The position numbers were made by a program, and so were the translations under genes. Shown one piece after another: positions 55,646 to 64,000 of a DNA stretch of 64,000 nt. Numbering within the stretch: the first letter of the stretch is position 1; each line of letters starts with the position of its first letter. Origin of the DNA: Actinomyces gerencseriae DSM 6844 (GTDB lineage: Bacteria > Actinomycetota > Actinomycetes > Actinomycetales > Actinomycetaceae). The notes under the pieces were generated by a model, which saw nothing but the letters and a program-made list of their open reading frames with translations, did no database searches and was not told the origin of the DNA. The stretch lies in the NCBI RefSeq assembly GCF_000429265.1, contig NZ_AUBN01000003.1:124001-188000 (forward strand), given 5' to 3'.

Positions 55646-56808
55646 AGGGTGACCTCCAGGACGGTGCCCGGGTGCGCGGCCGTGCCGCCCGGTGCGGGAC
55701 TGGTCAGGACGAGGGCGCCGCCGACGGCCTCGACGCGCTCGCGCAGGCCGGTCAGCCCGTTGCCGGGACGGTGCCCGGCGACGCCCGCGCCGTCGTCCTG
55801 CACGCGCACCCGCCCCGGGGCGAGGCCGATCCGCACGTGAGTGGCGCCGGCGTGCCGCAGGACGTTCGTCGTCCCCTCCCGCAGGGCCCATGCGAGCAGC
55901 TCGCGCTGGGGCAGGGGGACATCGGAGGCCTGACCGGAGAACACGGCGGCGATGTCGGCGGCCGCGAAGGCCGTGCGGGACGCCTCCAGCTGACCGGCGA
56001 GATCCGGTACGCGCAGGCGGGTGACGGTTGCGCGCACGTCCGCCAGGGCGGAGCGGGACAGCTCGACGATCTCGGCGAGCTCGTGCTCGGCGGCCTCGGG
56101 GTCGCGGCGCACGAGCCGGTGGGCGACCTCCGCCTTGAGCGTGAGGACGGTCAGGGAGTGCCCGAGGAGGTCGTGGACGTCGCGGCCGATCTCCTCGCGC
56201 TCGGCGGCGGCGGCGAGCTCGCGCCCCTCCGCCTCGCGTCGCGCGCTGGCGCCGGCCCCGAAGCGGGAGATCATGACGATGACGGAGGACAGGGAGAAGC
56301 CCATGGCCGCCCACGTGATCCCCGCCTCCGGGGCGAGGAGGAGAATGCCGAGGTCGGTCAGGAGGATGAGGCAGCCGGAGATGATCAGGCCGGTGCGCAG
56401 CGTCGTCGTGAACAGGATGATCGCGCAGAAGTAGGGCAGGTAGGAGAACGTGTACCACCCGTTCAGTCCCGGGGCGGAGGCGGCTGCGACGCCCGCCAGC
56501 AGTGCGAGTCTGCCGGCCGCCGGCCTCAGCTGGTCGAGGACGCCCGCCCCCTCCGGCAGATCGAGCCAGAGCGGCATGGTGGACACGGCCCAGGTGTAGG
56601 CGCAGGTGAAGCCGAGGAGCCCGATGACGCCCACGACTTTGTAGGACAGCGGCATGTCGGCCCTGATCACGAAGGTGAGGGGGATGAGGAGGAAGACGGT
56701 CCAGAAGGTGGAGCTCCAGTCGATCCGCCGGTACCAGGGCCCGGGGCGGCCGTCGGCGGCCGCCACCGGACCGGTGGCGGCCGCGCTTCCGCCGGGCAGG
56801 AGGGCCAT
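55642..56808 (-). CDS. Sensor histidine kinase, DesK/NarL type (module B)
   Basis: About 388 residues: several N-terminal helices, phosphoacceptor helix IGRDVHDLLGHSLTVLTLK, and ATPase domain with ALREGTTNVLRHAGATH and QDDGAGV. ATG 56808 lies 27 bp after the permease stop; the frame also extends to 56898 inside the permease, which is less likely. Same layout as the module A kinase. Confidence 0.88.
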   Translation of the reverse strand: MALLPGGSAAATGPVAAADGRPGPWYRRIDWSSTFWTVFLLIPLTFVIRADMPLSYKVVGVIGLLGFTCAYTWAVSTMPLWLDLPEGAGVLDQLRPAAGRLALLAGVAAASAPGLNGWYTFSYLPYFCAIILFTTTLRTGLIISGCLILLTDLGILLLAPEAGITWAAMGFSLSSVIVMISRFGAGASARREAEGRELAAAAEREEIGRDVHDLLGHSLTVLTLKAEVAHRLVRRDPEAAEHELAEIVELSRSALADVRATVTRLRVPDLAGQLEASRTAFAAADIAAVFSGQASDVPLPQRELLAWALREGTTNVLRHAGATHVRIGLAPGRVRVQDDGAGVAGHRPGNGLTGLRERVEAVGGALVLTSPAPGGTAAHPGTVLEVTL

Positions 56809-56834
56809 CTCGGATGTCCCGGTCGTCTGCCCGG

Positions 56835-57668
56835 TCAGCGGCGCACCGTCGTGCGACGCTGCGCGGTCAGGCACGCCACGACGAAGATGAGGGTCCACAC
56901 GCCGATGTTAACGACCGGCACCCACAGGGCCTCGTGGATGATGGCGCTCTCGCCGGTGCTGGTCGCGGTGGCGATGACGTCCCCCTGGAGCGCGCGGACG
57001 GCCAGGTTGCCGGTCCCGTACATGGGAGTGACGTGGGCGAAGGCGAACAGGCCCCCGCTCAGCGGCATGAACAGGTTGCCGAGGAAGGCGTAGATGCTGA
57101 TCGAGGCGCCCGCGATGCCGACCGCCGCCTGCGCCGGGAACCACAGACCCACGGCCAGCCCGTAGCAGGCGAAGGGGACGGCGGCCAGCAGGGTGAGGGC
57201 GTAGCTGGCGGCCCACACCCAGGGGGCGTCCATCTGCGCGCCCGTGAAGGATCCCGCGATGAAGATGACGGTGACCGGGAAGACCGAGACGATGAGGGCG
57301 GTCAGCAGCTTGGTGGTGATGTAGACGCGCAGGCCGCCCGCCGTGAGCGCCATCTGGCGGCCCCATCCGCCCACCTGCTCGACGGCGGCGCCGGCGGCCG
57401 TGCAGGTGGCGGCGATGGCCACGGAGAAGACCGACATGTTGATCATGATCGTGGCGGCGACATTGCCCCGACCGACGTCATAGGCGGAGAAGTCCTGCAT
57501 GGCGCCCCAGAACAGGTACATGCCCAGCGGCATCACGAGGGTGAAGAAGAGCATGTCGGGACGGCGCAGGGTGGTCAGGGCGTCGATGCGCGTGTAGACC
57601 CACGGGCGCGGGCGGCGAGTCGCGGTGGCGGGGCCGTCGCCGCGCGCGGTGGAGGCGGTGGTGGTCAT
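56835..57668 (-). CDS. ABC-2 type transporter permease (module B)
   Basis: A 277-residue, six-helix permease. The first helix follows TRIDALTTLRRPDMLFF, the cytoplasmic loop is EQVGGWGRQMALTAGG, and FLGNLFMPL precedes the last helices. It corresponds position by position to the permease at 50185 but the sequences have diverged. Confidence 0.9.
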   Translation of the reverse strand: MTTTASTARGDGPATATRRPRPWVYTRIDALTTLRRPDMLFFTLVMPLGMYLFWGAMQDFSAYDVGRGNVAATIMINMSVFSVAIAATCTAAGAAVEQVGGWGRQMALTAGGLRVYITTKLLTALIVSVFPVTVIFIAGSFTGAQMDAPWVWAASYALTLLAAVPFACYGLAVGLWFPAQAAVGIAGASISIYAFLGNLFMPLSGGLFAFAHVTPMYGTGNLAVRALQGDVIATATSTGESAIIHEALWVPVVNIGVWTLIFVVACLTAQRRTTVRR

Positions 57669-57762
57669 GAGTGGTTCCTTGATTCTGGTGACGGGCGGAC
57701 GGGGATCTGCGGGGCCGGCGCCCTGGCCTGGCGGGCGGCTCCGACCGGGAGGAGCGGCGGGC

Positions 57763-58770
57763 TCACGCCGCGCGCGCGGACGCGTCGTCGTGCTCCCCGC
57801 CGACGAGCTCGGCGAAGATCTCCTCGAGGCTGAGCGCGGTGATGCCGAGGTGGGTGGCCGGGGTGGCGGTGAGCAGGAGCCGGGCGACGTCGTCCGGGGC
57901 GGTGGTGCGCACCTCCAGGTGCGCGCCGTGGACCTCCACTCCCAGCAGGGAGTCGGATACGGGCTCCAGGGCGGCGCGCAGCTCGCCCTGGCCGGTCAGG
58001 CCCGGCCAGGAGGCGGTCACCGTGGTGCCCTCGCCCATGGCGCGCACCTCGTCCACCGAGCCGGCGGCGACCAGGCGGCCGCGGTCGATGATGACGATGC
58101 GGTCCGCGACGTCGGCGGCCTCCTGCAGGTAGTGGGTGGCGAAGAGGATCGCCCGGCCCCGCGCCGTCTGCCGGCGCATGGTGTCCCAGAAGGCGGCGCG
58201 GGCGGTGGGGTCCAGGCCGGTGGTCGGCTCGTCCAGGACCAGCAGCTCCGGCTGCGCCAGGAGCGCCAGTGCCAGACGGATGCGCTGGATCTCGCCGCCC
58301 GAGCACCGGGAGATCCTCCGGCGGAGCATCCCGCGCAGGTCCGTCTGGTCGATGATCGCCTCGACGTCGGGCGCGCGCAGCTGGAGGGAGGCGACGATGT
58401 CGAGGGTCTGACCGACCGTGAAGGAGGGGATGAGTCCCCCGGTCTGGAGGACCGCGCCGACGCGCCCGGCCCGCACCGCCTCGCGCGGCGCGACTCCCAG
58501 GACGGTGGCCGTGCCGGCGTCGGCCCGGGTGAAGCCGAGGACGACGTCCAGGGTGGTGGACTTGCCGGCGCCGTTGGGCCCGAGGAAGGCGACGACCTCG
58601 CCGGGGGCCACGGTGAGGTCGAGGGAGTCGACGGCGACGACGGGGCCGAAGGTCTTGCGCAGGCCGACCACGTGGACGGCGGGGACGATCGAGGGACCGG
58701 CATCGGCGTCGGAATCGACCGGGGGGAGGACGGGGCGCGCCATGAGGGGGGAAGCGGCTGTGCTGTTCAT
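57763..58770 (-). CDS. ABC transporter ATP-binding protein (module B)
   Basis: A 335-residue DrrA-like ATPase. Walker A GPNGAGKST, signature CSGGEIQRIRLALAL, Walker B LLVLDEPTTGLDP, H-loop ILFATHYLQEAAD. It is 94 bp upstream of the permease gene, unlike the overlapping pair in module A. A strong dyad lies 57 bp before its start. Confidence 0.93.
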   Translation of the reverse strand: MNSTAASPLMARPVLPPVDSDADAGPSIVPAVHVVGLRKTFGPVVAVDSLDLTVAPGEVVAFLGPNGAGKSTTLDVVLGFTRADAGTATVLGVAPREAVRAGRVGAVLQTGGLIPSFTVGQTLDIVASLQLRAPDVEAIIDQTDLRGMLRRRISRCSGGEIQRIRLALALLAQPELLVLDEPTTGLDPTARAAFWDTMRRQTARGRAILFATHYLQEAADVADRIVIIDRGRLVAAGSVDEVRAMGEGTTVTASWPGLTGQGELRAALEPVSDSLLGVEVHGAHLEVRTTAPDDVARLLLTATPATHLGITALSLEEIFAELVGGEHDDASARAA

Positions 58771-58826
58771 GGCATGAGGGTCACCCCGGTCCGCCCGGCA
58801 CGGTACTGAGCGCTGTCACCGGCTCG

Positions 58827-58844
58827 GCATGACAGGTGTCATGC
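58827..58844. promoter_or_regulatory. Palindromic operator GCATGACA-GG-TGTCATGC
   Basis: An 8-bp perfect dyad with a 2-bp spacer between module B and the divergent symporter gene, 57 bp before the ATPase start. Size, symmetry and place fit a dimeric NarL/LuxR-type regulator site, most simply that of the module B regulator. Confidence 0.6.
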
Positions 58845-58961
58845 GCGCGCTCGGCCCCGTGCCGGCGCGCCGGGCCTCCCCGATATGCGGACGCCCGAGG
58901 CCGTCGGGGAACGGCTCCTGTAGCGTCGAGCGCGCCCCGCTCCCGACGGACGGAGATCCCC

Positions 58962-60494
58962 GTGCTCGCTGCACTGCCCGCCGCAGCAGGAACCGACCTG
59001 ACTCAGGACCTGTCCGCCTTCGAGGAGTTCGTCTCGGGGAGGATCCTCGTCTGGGTCCTGCTCGGCGCCGGCCTGTACCTGACGATCCGCACGCGCGGCG
59101 TCCAGGTGCGCCTGTTCCCACGGGCCGTTCACCTCGTGGCGCGCTCGCGCCACCAGCGCGGCAGCCTGTCGAGCTTCCAGGCCTTCGTCATCGGGCTGGG
59201 CGGCCGTGTGGGCACCGGCAACATCGCGGGGGTCGCGCTGGCGATCACCCTCGGCGGCCCGGGAGCCCTGTTCTGGATGTGGGTGGTGGCCCTGCTGGGC
59301 ATGGCGACCTCCTTCGCGGAATCGACGCTCGCCCAGGTCTTCAAGGTCCGCGGCCCCGACGGCATCTTCCGCGGCGGCCCCGCCTACTACATGCGGCGCG
59401 GACTGGGCCGGCGGGGCGGCGCCCCGGGCGGGGCGACCCGGCCCGGCCGGGCCATGGGCGCGGCCTTCGCCGTCATGCTCGTCTTCTCCTACGGCCTCAT
59501 CTTCCCCATGGTCCAGTCCAACACCATCGCCGTGACCCTCCAGGAGGGCCACGGCGTGGGGACCGCGGTGACGGCGATCGTGCTCATGGCCGTGACCGCC
59601 CCGATCCTGCTGGCCGGCATGCGCATGGTCGCCCGCGTCACCGAGTGGCTCGTGCCTCTCATGGCGCTGGCCTACCTCGGGGTCGTCCTCGTCGTCCTCG
59701 TCGTCTCGGCCCCGCGGGTGCCCGGGGTCCTCGCCGATATCGTCGCCGGCGCCCTCCACCTCCGGGCGGGCCTGGCGGGCACGGCCGGAGGCTTCTTCGC
59801 CACCTTCCTCAACGGCACCAAGCGCGGACTGTTCTCCAACGAGGCCGGCCAGGGCTCCTCGCCCAACGGGGCCGCCACCGCCGACGTCGCCCACCCCGTC
59901 ACCCAGGGGCTCATCCAGGCGCTCGGCGTGTTCATCGACACGATCGTCATCTGCACGGCCACGGGGCTGACCGTGCTGCTCGCCTCGCCGCGGGTCTACA
60001 CCCCCGGCGTCGAGCCCGAGTGGGCCGAGACGACGCTGGTCCAGCACGCGCTGGCCGACTCCCTGCCCGGCGGCTGGGTCGTGCCCTTCATGACCTTCGT
60101 GGTCCTCACCTTCGCCTACTCCAGCGTGCTGGGGTACTCCGCCTTCGCCGAGATCAACATCTCCTACCTCGGCGGGGGGCGCGCGGCGGGCGTGCTCCTG
60201 CGCCTGACCATGACGGCGGCCACCGGGCTGGGCGCCGTCGTCGCCCTGGAGCCGGCGTGGGTCATGGCCGACATCGCCCTGGCGCTCATGACCGTCCTCA
60301 ACCTCGTCGCCGTCCTGGGGCTGAGCCGCTGGGTCCTCGCCGTCCTGCGCGACTACGACTCCCAGCGCGCCGACGGCGTGGCCGAGCCCGCCTTCGTGGC
60401 GCGCGGCAACCCGCTGCTGCCCGGTGACCCCGGCGGCGACGTCTGGACGGCCGAGCGCGCGACCGCCCGCGTGGCCGCCCTCGACGAGGAGTGA
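58962..60494 (+). CDS. Alanine/glycine:sodium symporter (AGCS family)
   Basis: A 510-residue membrane transporter of the AGCS (DAACS/AlsT) family, taking up alanine or glycine with Na+ or H+. Signature segments are GRVGTGNIAGVALAI near residue 85, FRGGPAYYMRRGLG, NGTKRGLFSNEAGQGSSPN, and a long C-terminal helical region. The GTG at 58962 follows GGAG; the open frame further upstream covers the operator and is rejected. It stands alone. Confidence 0.93.
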   Translation: MLAALPAAAGTDLTQDLSAFEEFVSGRILVWVLLGAGLYLTIRTRGVQVRLFPRAVHLVARSRHQRGSLSSFQAFVIGLGGRVGTGNIAGVALAITLGGPGALFWMWVVALLGMATSFAESTLAQVFKVRGPDGIFRGGPAYYMRRGLGRRGGAPGGATRPGRAMGAAFAVMLVFSYGLIFPMVQSNTIAVTLQEGHGVGTAVTAIVLMAVTAPILLAGMRMVARVTEWLVPLMALAYLGVVLVVLVVSAPRVPGVLADIVAGALHLRAGLAGTAGGFFATFLNGTKRGLFSNEAGQGSSPNGAATADVAHPVTQGLIQALGVFIDTIVICTATGLTVLLASPRVYTPGVEPEWAETTLVQHALADSLPGGWVVPFMTFVVLTFAYSSVLGYSAFAEINISYLGGGRAAGVLLRLTMTAATGLGAVVALEPAWVMADIALALMTVLNLVAVLGLSRWVLAVLRDYDSQRADGVAEPAFVARGNPLLPGDPGGDVWTAERATARVAALDEE

Positions 60495-60542
60495 AGGAGG
60501 AGCGAGTCGCGCGCATGTCAGGCCGCCGGCGACACCGCTTTG

Positions 60543-61557
60543 TCAGCCGGTGGGCGCATAGGTGACCAGGGCGCCGTCCTCGAGCGCGATGAGGAGGTCC
60601 TCCCGCATAACCGTGACATGGGCCCTCTCGCCGTACAGCGACTCCCCCAGGGGGACCACTCGCCCCTGGGCGAGGTCGATGACGCGCACGGGACCGGGCC
60701 CCGGGGAGGAGAGCCTCAGGACCAGATATCGTTCGCCCGCTGTGACGGCCTTCTCGTTCCCAAGCCGCAACGAGGTCGTGACCCTCCCGTCCGCGCCGGT
60801 CACCCGGCGTCCGCTCCCGAGCGCGCACGTGCCGTGCCGCGGGTGGCAGTCGAACGCGATCGAGGTCCAGGACGAGTCCCCCTCCCCGGCGATGGCGGGC
60901 CTCCGGAACTGGGGGAGGGCGTCGCCGGGGAGGGGGACGGGTCCCCATCGCAGTGCGAGGACGCCGTCCTGCAGATCCCAGCCGGTGCAGGCGGGATCGG
61001 GTCCGCCCGTGCAGGCGATGACGAGGTCGTTTGTGACCAGCGCGGGCGAGGACGATCCGCCCCAGGGGGTGCCCTCGACCTCGCCCGTGGCCGGATCGAT
61101 GAGGCTGTTGGAGGAGATCAGGGCTGTGGAGGTCAGGGCCTTGGGCTCCAACAGGGGCGTGGTCGACCAAGCTTCTCGGGGCTGGCCGTCGACGAGCCTG
61201 TATCCGCGCAGCCGATTCGACGCCCCGTGGTCCCCTGGAGTCGAGTCGTAGACCACGAGACGGTCGCCGTTGACGTGGACGCGGACGTAGGCGTCGGCGC
61301 TCAGCCCGAGGTCGACGCGCCGCGCCTGGGACCACGGGTCGTCCGTGGCGGAGGGCTCAGGGGAGGGCGGCGTGGTACGAGAGAACGGCGGGGCGGCGGG
61401 CTCCTCCGATGATCGCGTCTCTACGGGTTCGTCCTCCGGACCGCGGCTCTGGAAGCGCTCGACGACGGTGAACGCGACGAGCACGACGACGAGGGGGGAC
61501 CATCAGGGCGGCCAGGAGCGCGGAGCCCCGGCCGAGATCGTCGAGCCGCCTCGTCAT
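60543..61557 (-). CDS. Membrane-anchored beta-propeller-like protein, apparent frameshift in signal anchor
   Basis: The body (about 280 residues after a Pro/Ser/Glu-rich linker) has repeated strands with motifs such as GDRLVVYD, GYRLVDGQ, GWDLQDGVLALRWG and RVIDLAQGRV, in the style of PQQ/WD-like propellers that read out bound ligands; cysteines in ACTGGPDPACTGW and DCHPRHGTC suggest disulfides outside the cell. From ATG 61557 the peptide MTRRLDDLGRGSALLAALMV begins a signal anchor but shifts frame in a G6 run (61493-61498); with one base fewer it continues PLVVVLVAFTVVERFQSRG into the body. Repaired length is 337 residues. No family assigned. Confidence 0.65.
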
Positions 61558-62313
61558 CGCGCTCGGGCGTCGTGGAGGCCTCCGGGGTGGGCGCGTGGAC
61601 GGACTCGGCTCGCCTTCTCGCCCGCCTGCGCGCGCCCTCGCGGGTCCGGGCCGCCTGAGCGGGGATGATCCCGAGGGACCCCGCGCGGAGCCGGGCGGGT
61701 GGATGGAGGTCGGTGCGCCGGGGGGGCGGATGCCGGAGAAGAGGCGTCTCACAGGGGTAGCGTGCTCCGGTCGCCGCTCGCGCGGCCAGCCCCGACCGCG
61801 GTCGGGCGCCTCGCCTTCCTGCCGCCGGCGGCGCCGGCGACGAACGCCAGGACGACCAGCAGGCGGGCGCACAGGCGTCGAGCCCTGTGCGAGCGGTTCC
61901 GGAGGCGGAGCCTCGCGTCCGGATCCTCGGCGAGATCATCATGGCGCTGCCTTCGCTCGTCTGCCGATGTCTGCCGCCGATGTCTGCTGAGGAGGTCCTC
62001 CCGAACGACTCTCACACGGGCGCGGTCGTCGTGCAACGACTCCGACCGGGCAGCGCGCCCCACCCGCCCGGCGCCGGCGACGCGCACCTGGCCGGTCGCG
62101 CCGTTGTGGGGCATCTCGCACGTGTCCCGGGGCGATGCCTCCGTCGTGCGCTGGCGACGATATCGATCGCTCTGGCAGAATGACCGGCTGTACTCGACTG
62201 CGTACGGTCCCTCTCCCGGGCGTGGTTGCGTCTCGGCCCGCGCCGGACATCGTTGCTCGACCCCACCGGGTCCGTCGTGCGCCACACCATCCAGAGTCAG
62301 GAGCTCATCTACT
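61558..62313. other. Region upstream of rpsP without a convincing gene
   Basis: No gene is secure in these 756 bp. On the minus strand 61749-61990 has a high-GC3 frame encoding a charged segment and one hydrophobic helix ([18 protein letters not shown]) but no credible start; it may be a remnant of, or N-terminal sequence for, the propeller gene. CAGAAT at 62176-62181 is a possible rpsP -10 box, which would give a leader of about 130 nt. Confidence 0.35.
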
Positions 62314-62736
62314 GTGGCAGTTAAGATTCGCCTCAAGCGCATCGGCAAGAAGTTCGCGCCCGCGTATCGGGTGGTTGTGCTGGATGCGCGCAAGAAGCGC
62401 GATGGTCGTGTGATCGAGGAGATCGGCCTGTACGACCCGATGCAGGAGCCGTCGCTGATACGGATCGATTCCGAGCGGGTGCGGTACTGGCTGGGCGTGG
62501 GTGCTCAGCCGTCGAACACGGTGTTCAACTTGTTGAAGATCACGGGCGACTACCAGGCGTTCAAGGGGCTGCCGATCCCGGAGGGCAAGCTGCGGGTCAA
62601 GGACGAGGCCGCTGAGGCGGCCGCCAGGCAGGAGGCCATCCGGTCCGCCGCCGACGATGCGGAGAAGCGCAAGGCCACCGCCGCCGCGGCTGCTCAGGAG
62701 GCCGGGGCGGCCGAGCAGGCTGCCGAGGGGGCCTGA
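62314..62736 (+). CDS. rpsP: 30S ribosomal protein S16 (RpsP)
   Basis: A 140-residue S16. The conserved core [18 protein letters not shown] to about residue 85 is complete; the remaining 55 residues are an Ala/Glu/Lys extension seen in many actinobacteria. GTG 62314 follows GGAG. First gene of the S16 - KH pair; the next ATG is 3 bp after its stop. Confidence 0.97.
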   Translation: MAVKIRLKRIGKKFAPAYRVVVLDARKKRDGRVIEEIGLYDPMQEPSLIRIDSERVRYWLGVGAQPSNTVFNLLKITGDYQAFKGLPIPEGKLRVKDEAAEAAARQEAIRSAADDAEKRKATAAAAAQEAGAAEQAAEGA

Positions 62737-62739
62737 GCT

Positions 62740-62979
62740 ATGCTGGCTCAGGCGCTGGAGCATCTTGTACGGGGCATCGTGGACAATCCCGATGACGTGA
62801 CGGTCACCTCCAGGTCCCTGCGTCGCGGTGGCCTGCTGGAGGTGCGGGTCGATCCCGAGGACCTGGGCCGCGTGATCGGCCGGTCGGGACGAACCGCCCG
62901 GGCGTTGCGCACCGTCATCGGCGCCCTGGCCGATACTCCGGTGCGCGTCGACGTCATCGACACCGATCGTCATCCATAG
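62740..62979 (+). CDS. KH-domain RNA-binding protein (KhpA/YlqC family)
   Basis: A 79-residue single KH domain. The GxxG loop lies in LGRVIGRSGRTARALR. The protein binds RNA, often as a heterodimer with KhpB/Jag, and is almost always encoded after rpsP in Gram-positives. Confidence 0.95.
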   Translation: MLAQALEHLVRGIVDNPDDVTVTSRSLRRGGLLEVRVDPEDLGRVIGRSGRTARALRTVIGALADTPVRVDVIDTDRHP

Positions 62980-63008
62980 ACACCGATCGCATCGGCCGTT
63001 TCATCGGC

Positions 63009-63048
63009 GCGGGCGCCCGGCCCTCATCAGGAGGGACCGGGCGCCCGC
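63009..63048 (+). terminator. Strong hairpin between the KH gene and rimM
   Basis: GCGGGCGCCCGGCCCTC pairs with its complement through 17 bp with one bulged A and a 5-nt loop. It splits the otherwise conserved rpsP-KH-rimM-trmD operon into two transcription units, or attenuates read-through. Confidence 0.65.
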
Positions 63049-63205
63049 GCCTGTCCCGGATGAGCCCGGGGCCGCCGGAGGCCGTGATGGAGAGGCCGGC
63101 CGTGCCGATCGGGCCGACCGGGGCGGTGACGAGGCCCCGGCGGGGCGGTCGGGCCGGCCCGGCCGTGCTCGGCCGTGCCGTGGCGGGGCGCGGTAGGTTT
63201 ACCCC

Positions 63206-63805
63206 GTGCTGCTCACCGTCGCCGTCATCGGCCCCGCCCATGCCCTCAAGGGAGAGGTCCGTCTTGAGATCCGCACCGACGATCCCGAGGGCAGGCTCTC
63301 TCCGGGCACCAGTCTGCCGGTTCAGGCGCCCCGGGGCCGCACGGCGCCCTCGCACGACCAGCCCTCATACGACCGCCTGACCGTCGCGCGTCTGCGCTTC
63401 GACGGCACCCGCTGGTTCGCCGCCTTCGAGGAGGCGCGGGACCGCACCGCCGCCGAGGCCCTGCGCGGCGTGCGCCTGCTGGTCGACACCGACACCGTCG
63501 GCGGAAGCGCCGCCGAGGGCTCCGGCGATGCCGACGACGAGGCCTGGTACGCCCACGAGCTCATCGGTCTGCGGGCCGTCCGCGCCCTGCCCGGCGCCGA
63601 GCCCCAGCACCTCGGCGAGGTCGTCGACCTCGAACCCGGTGTCGCCCAGGACCGCATCGTCGTGCGCACTCCCGACGGCGAGGAGGTCGCCGTGCCCTTC
63701 GTCGAGCAGCTCGTCCCCGGGATCGATCCCGAGGCCGGTGTCGTGACCCTGGATCCTCCCGGCGGGCTCTTCCCCGGCGTCGGCCGGACCGAGGAGGCCC
63801 GCTGA
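63206..63805 (+). CDS. rimM: Ribosome maturation factor RimM
   Basis: A 199-residue 16S rRNA processing protein with an N-terminal RimM barrel ([20 protein letters not shown]) and a C-terminal PRC-barrel ([12 protein letters not shown] to the end, with [12 protein letters not shown]). GTG 63206 is the start. Its stop overlaps the trmD start (TGATG). Confidence 0.95.
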   Translation: MLLTVAVIGPAHALKGEVRLEIRTDDPEGRLSPGTSLPVQAPRGRTAPSHDQPSYDRLTVARLRFDGTRWFAAFEEARDRTAAEALRGVRLLVDTDTVGGSAAEGSGDADDEAWYAHELIGLRAVRALPGAEPQHLGEVVDLEPGVAQDRIVVRTPDGEEVAVPFVEQLVPGIDPEAGVVTLDPPGGLFPGVGRTEEAR

Positions 63806-64000
63806 TGGTCCGGGCCCCCGCGGGATCCGGCGCGGGACCCGACGTTCCCGGCTCCCTGCGCCTCGACGTCGTCACGATCTTCCCCGATTACCCGAAGGCG
63901 CTGAACCTCTCCCTCATCGGCAGAGCGGCGCGGACCGGGCTCATCGACCTGCACGTCCACGACCTGCGCGAGTGGACCCACGACCGCCATCGCACTGTCG
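63805..64000 (+). CDS. trmD: tRNA (guanine-N1)-methyltransferase TrmD, 5' part
   Basis: Only the first 65 codons lie in the window. After about 17 Pro/Gly-rich residues the typical start [20 protein letters not shown] and [12 protein letters not shown] are readable. TrmD methylates G37 of tRNAs. Coupled to rimM by a TGATG overlap. Confidence 0.93.
   Translation, partial: MVRAPAGSGAGPDVPGSLRLDVVTIFPDYPKALNLSLIGRAARTGLIDLHVHDLREWTHDRHRTV

Noticed and set aside
58836..58961. N-terminal extension of the alanine symporter
   Set aside because: The extension is Arg/Pro-rich and covers the operator; GTG 58962 has GGAG at the right distance.

Overview
The window is high-GC, densely coded bacterial DNA of actinobacterial type. 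Several features fit an Actinomyces-like member of the Actinomycetaceae: third codon positions that are almost all G or C, an ileS leader with an ultrashort T-box, a DtxR/IdeR-type iron box, an FtsY with an N-terminal membrane helix, and the order smc - ftsY - ffh - rpsP - KH protein - rimM - trmD. The organism is inferred from these features, not from a database match. No tRNA, rRNA, CRISPR array, phage or intact insertion sequence was seen.

Layout. 1-2625 (-): valS, running off the left edge. 2908-7485 (+): a low-complexity single-pass protein, an iron box, then two ABC half-transporters of the siderophore-handling IrtA/IrtB or YbtP/YbtQ type. 7510-9209 (-): proC and a TSUP transporter. 9301-17419: carbohydrate genes (a DUF4432 aldose-epimerase-like protein, a GH13 enzyme, an SDR, and a trehalose set treC - PTS EIIABC - treR with a tandem operator before treC). 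18254-25933 (-): a seven-gene assimilatory sulfate reduction operon (sulfite reductase, APS reductase, cysD, cysN, cobA, TSUP sulfate permease, sirohydrochlorin chelatase) with translationally coupled junctions. 25934-27399: 1.5 kb without a convincing gene, holding operator-like palindromes, a striking 111-bp palindromic element and the T-box leader of ileS. 27400-30777: ileS. 30801-34913: sensor kinase, response regulator and a MacB/FtsX-type ABC transporter. 35476-38803: folC (with a repeat-coded acidic extension), a solitary dhaL, ndk. 38752-41064 (-): a damaged NatAB-like ABC transporter. 41314-42321 (-): an S41 peptidase. 42537-64000: the SMC/SRP/ribosomal-protein backbone, interrupted by two paralogous response regulator - kinase - permease - ATPase modules on either side of ffh, an alanine/sodium symporter and a secreted beta-propeller-like protein.

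The genes form functional blocks: iron handling, trehalose uptake and cleavage, sulfate to sulfide with siroheme supply, envelope-stress-like two-component/ABC modules, and protein targeting and translation. Three places show single-base indels that break otherwise good genes (cysD, the NatA-like ATPase, the beta-propeller protein). Two of these lie in G/C runs, so sequencing error should be considered before decay.

Best candidates for something undescribed are the palindromic element at 26626-26736, which carries four copies of a 10-bp motif, and the twin TCS-ABC modules with operator-like dyads near them.
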